A stretch of DNA of 6,361 bases from an uncultured Prevotella sp. (GTDB taxonomy: Bacteria; Bacteroidota; Bacteroidia; Bacteroidales; Bacteroidaceae), in NCBI GenBank assembly GCA_905372445.1, contig CAJPPF010000130.1:1-6361 (forward strand), given 5' to 3'. Position numbers and translations under genes: made by a program. Under the pieces are notes generated by a model. The model did not search any database and was not told the origin of the DNA. It saw only the letters and a list, made by a program, of their open reading frames with translations. Each line of letters starts with the position of its first letter. Position 1 is the first letter of the stretch. Positions 6,348-6,361 of the stretch are shown here, piece after piece.

Positions 6348-6361
6348 TGTCTTCCACGAGC

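Larger units (their letters stand above)
6070..6361. other. Gene-free stretch at the right edge
   Basis: No open frame here has a credible start, composition or protein character. The plus-strand frame that ends at 6190 begins with a TTG inside the small gene's own transcribed region and runs through its promoter. From 6070 to about 6246 I see no clear structure. From 6247 on, the DNA holds the inverted repeats and -7 box listed separately. The phrase GTGTCCGGTAAAAA (6219-6232) faintly recalls ends of Bacteroidetes insertion sequences, but no partner repeat is visible in the window. Confidence 0.6.

Noticed and set aside
1..6361. CRISPR array, tRNA, rRNA or defence/toxin system
   Set aside because: No regularly spaced repeats, cloverleaf or recognisable effector domains were seen; nearly all coding content is housekeeping.

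Overview
The window looks like chromosomal DNA of a Bacteroidota bacterium, most likely a Prevotella/Bacteroides-type member of the Bacteroidales. The evidence is threefold: the protein styles (a short membrane-anchored Psd, a PssA of about 247 residues, and a 1266-residue DnaE with a lineage-typical insertion), the lack of Shine-Dalgarno sequences before the genes, and promoters of the Bacteroidetes type (TTTG, 19 bp, TAnnTTTG) in front of dnaE and a small gene. No external search was possible, so the genus is an inference.

Layout. Positions 1-1658 hold a tight minus-strand cluster read right to left: psd (phosphatidylserine decarboxylase), pssA (phosphatidylserine synthase) and the start of a small membrane protein resembling DUF4834, which runs off the left edge. 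The gaps are 11 and 9 bp, so this is very probably one operon. PssA and Psd carry out the two consecutive steps from CDP-diacylglycerol to phosphatidylethanolamine. A 169-bp divergent intergenic region (1659-1827) holds promoter signals for psd and for dnaE. dnaE (1828-5628, plus strand) encodes the replicative DNA polymerase III alpha subunit and is intact. A hairpin follows its stop codon directly, and a second inverted repeat lies further on.

Converging on dnaE is a small minus-strand gene (5787-5984, 65 residues, unknown function). It has a hydrophobic N-terminus, a very acidic C-terminus and a textbook Bacteroidetes promoter. The last 290 bases have no supportable gene. Their right end (6247-6347) is packed with overlapping inverted repeats, including a terminator-like hairpin, a competing alternative hairpin and a promoter-like -7 box pointing out of the window.

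Overall this is mostly a housekeeping region. I see no phage, CRISPR, toxin-antitoxin or defence system. The parts least explained are the small convergent gene and the dyad-rich right edge, which may be the border of a mobile element or the regulated leader of the next gene.
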